From positions 1-17,700 of the forward strand of contig JBBQVL010000088.1 of the NCBI GenBank assembly GCA_038211615.1: a DNA stretch of 17,700 nucleotides, given 5' to 3'. The translations under genes and the position numbers were made by a program. This DNA comes from DASWJZ01 sp038211615 (GTDB taxonomy: Bacteria; Pseudomonadota; Alphaproteobacteria; Rhizobiales; Afifellaceae). The notes beneath the pieces are model-generated. The model had not been told where the DNA came from. It made no database searches and saw nothing but the letters and a program-made list of their open reading frames with translations. Of this stretch, positions 14,010 through 17,700 are shown piece after piece. Within the stretch, counting starts at the first letter, position 1. Every line of letters starts with the position of its first letter.

Positions 14010-14993
14010 TCACCCCATGACCGGCGCCTTGCCGCCGTGCTCGTCTTCGACATGGGCGCGGACGATCGCCTCGAAGCTTGCGTCCGTCTTGAAGCCGAGG
14101 GCGCGCGCGCGCTTCGCCTCGAACGTCGTCGGCCAGCCGGCCACGATCTTCTGGATCACCGGATCGGGTTCACGGCGGACGAGCTTCGCCGCCTTCTCGC
14201 CCGCCACCTTGCGGAGCGCCTCGATCTCTTCGCCGACGGTCGCGCCGACGCCCGGCATGGTGAGGCAGCGGCGCGGCCCGATCTCGGCGAGGTCCATCTC
14301 TGCCGCGTGCATGAAATAGCCGACGGCGGAACGCGGGCTCGCAAACCAGTGGCGTACCGTCTCGGCGACCGGAAGCACCGCTTCCTCGCCCTTCAGCGGC
14401 TCGCGGATGATGCCGGAGAAGAACCCGGAGGCCGCCTTGTTGGGCTTGCCGGGACGTACGCAGATGGTGGGGAGCCGGATGCCGATGCCGTCGAAGAAGC
14501 CGCGCCGCGTATAATCGTTCAGGAGCAGCTCACCGACCGCCTTCTGCGTGCCGTAGCACGTCAGCGGAGTGAGGTGGAAGTCGTCGGGGATCGGCTCCGG
14601 GAACGGCGATCCGTAGACCGCGATCGAGGAGGCGAAGATGACGCGCGGCCGGGCGTTCTGCACGCGGATCGCGTCGAGCAGCAGCCGCGTGCCGTCGAAG
14701 TTCACCGAATAGCCCTTGTCGAAATCCGCCTCCGCCTCGCCCGAGACGACCGCCGCGAGATGAATGACGATGTCGGGCTTCTCCGACAGCAGCCGGTCGA
14801 TCAGGCGCGGGTCGGCGAGGTCGCCGGCGATCGGCCGGATCGAGGTCTGCGCGTTCGGTCGCGCATCGGGCGCGACGATATCGTGCAGCGTGAGCTTGGT
14901 GATCTCGCGCTTGCCGACATGGCCGTCGGCGAGAAGCCGGTCGGTAAGCTTGCGGCCGATCATGCCGGCCGCGCCGGTGATGAGGATGTGCAT
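14010..14993 (-). CDS. denD: NAD-dependent epimerase/dehydratase, D-erythronate dehydrogenase-like
   Basis: A 327-aa extended short-chain dehydrogenase. The nucleotide loop GAAGMIGRKL is at residues 7-16, the catalytic Y147 and K151 are in CYGTQK, and the SSIAVYG strand precedes them. The stretches MDLAEIGPRRCLTMPGVGATV and WPTTFEAKRARALGF are typical of DenD, which oxidises D-erythronate to 2-oxo-D-tetronate. The companion kinase (OtnK), isomerase (OtnI) and aldolase (OtnC) genes are not in this window, so the specific substrate is an inference from family resemblance. The frame runs on upstream, but the ATG at 14993 is the natural start of the Rossmann fold. It ends the four-gene chain that begins with the CDF transporter. 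Confidence 0.82.
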   Translation of the reverse strand: MHILITGAAGMIGRKLTDRLLADGHVGKREITKLTLHDIVAPDARPNAQTSIRPIAGDLADPRLIDRLLSEKPDIVIHLAAVVSGEAEADFDKGYSVNFDGTRLLLDAIRVQNARPRVIFASSIAVYGSPFPEPIPDDFHLTPLTCYGTQKAVGELLLNDYTRRGFFDGIGIRLPTICVRPGKPNKAASGFFSGIIREPLKGEEAVLPVAETVRHWFASPRSAVGYFMHAAEMDLAEIGPRRCLTMPGVGATVGEEIEALRKVAGEKAAKLVRREPDPVIQKIVAGWPTTFEAKRARALGFKTDASFEAIVRAHVEDEHGGKAPVMG

Positions 14994-14995
14994 CG

Positions 14996-15214
14996 TCAAT
15001 CTCTTTGTATGCGCCGCTGGTGGCGCGCCCGAAGCCATAGCACGGCGAAGAAGGAGAGCATGAAGAGGATCGCGACGGCGACACCGAGAAAAGGTCCGCC
15101 GCCGCTGATCATCAGCATGAGCCTCGGCATGGCGAACCAGCCCGCTACCGTTACGATCAGGATGAGCGCGGAGGCGATGAGCGCCCCGCGCGTCTCCGTA
15201 TTCTCGCGCGTCAA
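14996..15214 (-). CDS. Small two-helix membrane protein, 72 aa
   Basis: I do not recognise the family. There are two predicted membrane helices, at about residues 11-31 and 38-60, with a glycine-rich turn (SGGGPF) between and a basic C-terminal tail (RARHQRRIQRD). The start is a TTG at 15214 whose last bases overlap the stop of the dehydrogenase upstream (TTGA). The stop lies 2 bp before the denD start. This tight packing is the main argument that it is real. A weak ribosome site lowers confidence in the exact start. Confidence 0.65.
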   Translation of the reverse strand: MTRENTETRGALIASALILIVTVAGWFAMPRLMLMISGGGPFLGVAVAILFMLSFFAVLWLRARHQRRIQRD

Positions 15215-15975
15215 AGCGCGAACCCGCCGTCGGGCGAGATGGTGATGCCGGTGGTGAAGTCGCTTTCGTCGGAGGCGAGATAGAGCGCCACGGCGGCCAT
15301 TTCCTCCGCCGTCCCGAGCCGCCCCATCGGCTGGCGCGCGACGAACATCTCATGCGCCTTGTCGCGCCCGCCGACCTCCTTGCCGAGCGTCTCGATGCGC
15401 TGCTCGAGCGAGGGCGAGAGCACCGTCCCCGGCGCGATGGCGTTGCAGCGGATTCCCTTGCGGATGAAATCCGCCGCCACCGCCTTGGTCAGCCCGATCA
15501 CCGCCGCCTTGCTCGCCCCGTAGACGTAGCGGTTCGGAATGCCGCGGATCGACGAGGCACCGGAGGCGATGTTGACGATGGAGCCGGATTTGCCGCGCGT
15601 CGCCGCGCGCTCGATCATGCCCGGCAGGAAGGCCCGGATGGTGCGGTGCATCGACTTGACGTTGAGGTCGAAGGAGAAATCCCAGGCCTTTTCGGAGCAT
15701 TCGAGCACCGTGCCGTGATCCACGAATCCGGCGCAGTTGAAGAGCACGTCGATCTTGCCGACATCCGCCGCGAGCTTCTCCACCGCCTGCGTATCGAGCA
15801 CGTTCAGCGCTTCGCGCCGTGCCACGCCCGCCTTGTCGAGCCCGTCGAGCTTGGCGAGGTCGACGTCGGTCGCGATCACTTCCGCGCCTTCGCGCGCGAA
15901 CGCCTCCGCCGTGGCTCGGCCGATCCCCTGGCCCGCCGCCGTCAAGAATGCACGCTTACCTTCGAGCCGTCCCAT
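15211..15975 (-). CDS. Short-chain dehydrogenase of the DHRS6/BDH2 type
   Basis: A 254-aa classical SDR. The cofactor loop is TAAGQGIG (12-19), and D37 after the second strand favours NAD. The catalytic S138, Y152 and K156 are in place. Several stretches resemble human DHRS6/BDH2 closely: GAEVIATDVD, FNCAGFVDHGTVLEC, AAVIGLTKAVAADFI and KGIRCNAIAPGTV. BDH2 is a cytosolic (R)-3-hydroxybutyrate dehydrogenase; bacterial relatives also oxidise sugar acids, which would suit the DenD-like partner. The ATG at 15975 has AGAGGAAG five bases upstream, inside the CDF gene, which it overlaps by 20 bp. Confidence 0.88.
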   Translation of the reverse strand: MGRLEGKRAFLTAAGQGIGRATAEAFAREGAEVIATDVDLAKLDGLDKAGVARREALNVLDTQAVEKLAADVGKIDVLFNCAGFVDHGTVLECSEKAWDFSFDLNVKSMHRTIRAFLPGMIERAATRGKSGSIVNIASGASSIRGIPNRYVYGASKAAVIGLTKAVAADFIRKGIRCNAIAPGTVLSPSLEQRIETLGKEVGGRDKAHEMFVARQPMGRLGTAEEMAAVALYLASDESDFTTGITISPDGGFAL

Positions 15976-17026
15976 TGCGCTTCCTCTTTCCCGATTCCTG
16001 CGAAGTCTCTTCTGCGATCTCGTCCGGGCAGGCGTGCCCGGTCTCCACTTCCACGGTCGCGTGCGCGATGCCGTGGACGTTCCTGAGCCGCCCCTTGATG
16101 GCGCTTATGCCCTTCTCCGCGTCGATCCCGGCGGCAAGGCGCGCGTGCAGCGTCGCCATGAGCTGCCGCCCGTCGAGCGTCCAGATGTGCATGTGATGGA
16201 TGTCCGCCACGCCCTCCGCATGCGCGGCGATATCCTCCGCCACCGCGTTGCGGTCGACATGCGTCGGCGCCGCCTCAAGCAGGATCAGCCCGGATTCGCG
16301 CATCAGCTTCCAGGCGCTGACGACGAGGAGGACGGCGACGAGCACGGAGAGGATCGGATCCGCCGGCAGCCAGCCGGTCGTAAGGATGATGAGCGCGGCG
16401 GCGATCGCCGCCACCGAGCCGAGCAGGTCGCCGAGCACGTGCAGGATCGCGCCGCGGAGGTTGAGCGAGTCCTGGTCTCCGCCGCGGAGCACGGCGAACA
16501 CCACGATGTTCACGACGAGCCCGATCGCTGCGACGGTGAGCATCGGCAGGCCGAGGATCGGCGGCGGCGCCGCCACGCGCTGGACCGCCTCGAGCACGAT
16601 CCACAGCGCGATTGCGAGCACCGTCAGCCCGTTCGTGTAGGCGACGAGGATCTTCAGCCGATCGAAGCCATAGGTCATGCGGCTGGTCCCCGGCCGCTCA
16701 CTCATGCGGTAGGCGACATAGGCGAGCGCCAGCGCGACGGAATCGGTCAGCATGTGCCCGGCGTCGGCGATGAGCGCCAGCGAGCCGGTGAAGATTCCGC
16801 CCGCCACCTCGGCCAGCATGAAGCCGCCGGTCAGCACCGCCGCAATGAGGACCCGCCCCTTGTTGCCCGCCACGACCTCCGGCGCATGCTGGTGCCCGTG
16901 CCCGCCTTCGCCATGGCCGTGCCCATGCGCATGCCCATGAGAATGAGCATGATTGTGGTCATGCCCATGCTGGTCGTGACCATGTGCCTCGCCGCGATCG
17001 GTCCCGCTATGGTGATGCCGTTCTAT
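15956..17026 (-). CDS. Cation diffusion facilitator (CzcD-type) with His-rich N-terminus and apparent ATA start
   Basis: An inner-membrane zinc/cobalt exporter using proton exchange. The two metal-site motifs are HMLTD (H91, D95) in helix 2 and HVLGD (H196, D200) in helix 5. Six membrane helices and a C-terminal cytoplasmic domain (IHHMHIWTLDGRQLMATLHARL) follow the family pattern. Upstream of the first standard start (GTG 16873) the frame stays open and encodes a histidine-rich segment, 18 His in 51 codons, like the metal-binding N-terminus of many CDF proteins. That stretch holds no ATG, GTG or TTG before a TAG, but an ATA at 17026 stands seven bases after AGGAG. I place the start there. 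A base error (ATG read as ATA) is possible. The GTG at 16873 is the fallback, with GGAGG only two bases away. Length 356 aa. Confidence 0.85.
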   Translation of the reverse strand: MERHHHSGTDRGEAHGHDQHGHDHNHAHSHGHAHGHGHGEGGHGHQHAPEVVAGNKGRVLIAAVLTGGFMLAEVAGGIFTGSLALIADAGHMLTDSVALALAYVAYRMSERPGTSRMTYGFDRLKILVAYTNGLTVLAIALWIVLEAVQRVAAPPPILGLPMLTVAAIGLVVNIVVFAVLRGGDQDSLNLRGAILHVLGDLLGSVAAIAAALIILTTGWLPADPILSVLVAVLLVVSAWKLMRESGLILLEAAPTHVDRNAVAEDIAAHAEGVADIHHMHIWTLDGRQLMATLHARLAAGIDAEKGISAIKGRLRNVHGIAHATVEVETGHACPDEIAEETSQESGKRKRNGTARR

Positions 17027-17033
17027 CGGAAAG

Positions 17034-17038
17034 CTCCT
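17034..17038 (-). promoter_or_regulatory. Ribosome binding site deciding the CDF start
   Basis: AGGAG on the minus strand, with exactly 7 bases before the ATA at 17026. No other start-like codon in the CDF frame is positioned to use it. In the other frames the first ATG lies much farther down, inside the histidine-rich stretch. Confidence 0.6.
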
Positions 17039-17068
17039 GTTCCACGCGCGTCGGCGCGCATCCTTCTA

Positions 17069-17091
17069 GGCCGGGGGAAACGCTTCCGGCC
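17069..17091. repeat. Imperfect hairpin in the CDF / hypothetical divergent gap
   Basis: GGCC, a 3-base bulge, GGAA, loop ACGC, then TTCC and GGCC form an 8-bp stem. A second small palindrome (GCGCG-TCGG-CGCGC) lies at about 17046-17059, between it and the CDF ribosome site. Either could be part of a metal-responsive operator or leader; nothing more can be said. Confidence 0.35.
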
Positions 17092-17171
17092 AGTCCCTTC
17101 GCACCGCGCCAGCCGCCTGGGACGGTGCGCCGCGGGGCGACAACCCCGTCCAGTCCGTGCCAATCTTCGCC

Positions 17172-17465
17172 ATGCCTCTCTACTACAAATGGCCAGCCTA
17201 TATCGGCAACGCGCTGCTTTTGCTCGCGGGACTCATCATCGCGACGAAGAATTCGATACTCGGCGGCGGCGCCGTGACGGGCCTTGCCGCGCTCAACATC
17301 TATCTGGTCCGGAAGCTCGACGTCTTCTCGCAGGAAGAAGTGTGGCTGGCGCTCGAAATCGAGAAGGCCAGGATGCGCGAGGAGCTGCTGGCGCTGCAAA
17401 CCAGGATTGCCGAGCACGAGAAGGCTCCTCCAACGCTGCCACGACCGGCGGCCCCCGGCGGCTGA
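17172..17465 (+). CDS. Small membrane/coiled-coil protein, about 97 aa
   Basis: I do not recognise the family. Two hydrophobic segments (about residues 9-28 and 32-50) form a short N-terminal membrane hairpin. A charged, heptad-like helix (about 55-85, with LEIEKARMREELLALQTRIAE split over several heptads) follows, then a proline-rich end. It would be a membrane-anchored coiled coil facing the cytoplasm. A GTG at 17157 in frame is an alternative start; neither has a clear ribosome site. It is divergent from the CDF gene and converges on the DCC-family gene with a 25-bp gap. Confidence 0.6.
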   Translation: MPLYYKWPAYIGNALLLLAGLIIATKNSILGGGAVTGLAALNIYLVRKLDVFSQEEVWLALEIEKARMREELLALQTRIAEHEKAPPTLPRPAAPGG

Positions 17466-17490
17466 CGACCCGCGCGAAGAACCGTAAATC

Positions 17491-17700
17491 TCACCAGCGT
17501 CCGTGCCGCCGGTTCCAGGCGTAGAGCCGGTTCGCGAACCAGTCATATCCGACGCGCGCCAGCGACCGCACGCCGGGCGCCGCGATCAGCCAGCCGAATG
17601 AGCGGCGGCCCGGCGTCGCCCGCCAGAGGAGCGCGATCGCATCGGCTCCGCGATGCAATCGTCCGGCCGCGTCGAGCACATAGATATGGCGGCGGACATC
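17491..17700 (-). CDS. DCC-family (DUF393) protein, C-terminal part (5' end outside window)
   Basis: The frame is open to the right edge of the window, so 69 C-terminal residues are visible. The stretches HIYVLDAAGRLHRGADAI, WLIAAPGVRSLARVGYDW and FANRLYAWNRRHG match the later part of DUF393 proteins. These carry a DxxCxxC thioredoxin-like motif near their N-terminus, which would lie outside the window. The family is annotated as thiol-disulfide oxidoreductase-like, without a proven substrate. Confidence 0.85.
   Translation of the reverse strand, partial: DVRRHIYVLDAAGRLHRGADAIALLWRATPGRRSFGWLIAAPGVRSLARVGYDWFANRLYAWNRRHGRW

Noticed and set aside
15737..17524. A 595-codon open frame on the plus strand with a methionine-rich stretch near 16888-17022
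   Set aside because: It runs antisense to the SDR and CDF genes, both with clear motifs. The Met/Val repeats are simply the complement of the CAT/CAC histidine codons of the CDF N-terminus.

Overview
The window reads as a gene-dense chromosomal segment of an alphaproteobacterium, most likely of the order Hyphomicrobiales (Rhizobiales). The evidence is the high G+C content, the chorismate mutase / hisC / tyrC / DUF2125 block lying back to back with metX-metW, a SAM-II riboswitch ahead of metX, and a complete polyhydroxybutyrate (PHB) set phaA-phaB with divergent phaR. I cannot name a genus. No tRNA, rRNA, CRISPR array, insertion sequence or phage gene was seen.

Left part (1-5507): the end of a DUF2125 protein converges on a tightly packed minus-strand aromatic amino acid operon (chorismate mutase, hisC, tyrC; the last two overlap by 4 bp). 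A composite palindromic repeat sits in the convergent gap at 370-470. Divergent from the operon is the methionine unit: promoter, SAM-II riboswitch, an attenuator-like hairpin, metX and the overlapping metW.

Middle part (5508-11716): a minus-strand methyltransferase and a 71-aa orphan protein lie opposite gloB and a cupin gene. A YihY/BrkB membrane protein follows, then the PHB genes. phaB and phaA make acetoacetyl-CoA and 3-hydroxybutyryl-CoA, and phaR is the divergent regulator. The synthase phaC is not in the window.

Right part (11717-17700): a hypothetical membrane protein, rpmF with a clear terminator, mtgA, a mazEF-like toxin-antitoxin pair with its own promoter and operator-like palindrome, and a four-gene minus-strand chain. 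That chain is a CDF zinc/cobalt exporter, a DHRS6/BDH2-like dehydrogenase, a 72-aa membrane protein and a denD-like dehydrogenase, joined by short overlaps or a 2-bp gap. The window ends with a small membrane/coiled-coil protein and a cut-off DCC-family (DUF393) gene.

Most of the window is ordinary core genome. The points that stand out are: the CDF transporter, whose histidine-rich N-terminus has no ATG, GTG or TTG start but an ATA seven bases after a good Shine-Dalgarno; the chorismate mutase with a long, degenerate P-protein-like tail; the SAM-II element whose 3' strand overlaps a terminator-like hairpin; the composite palindromic repeat; and the toxin-antitoxin promoter with a built-in inverted repeat. 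I did not find a convincing new multi-gene system.
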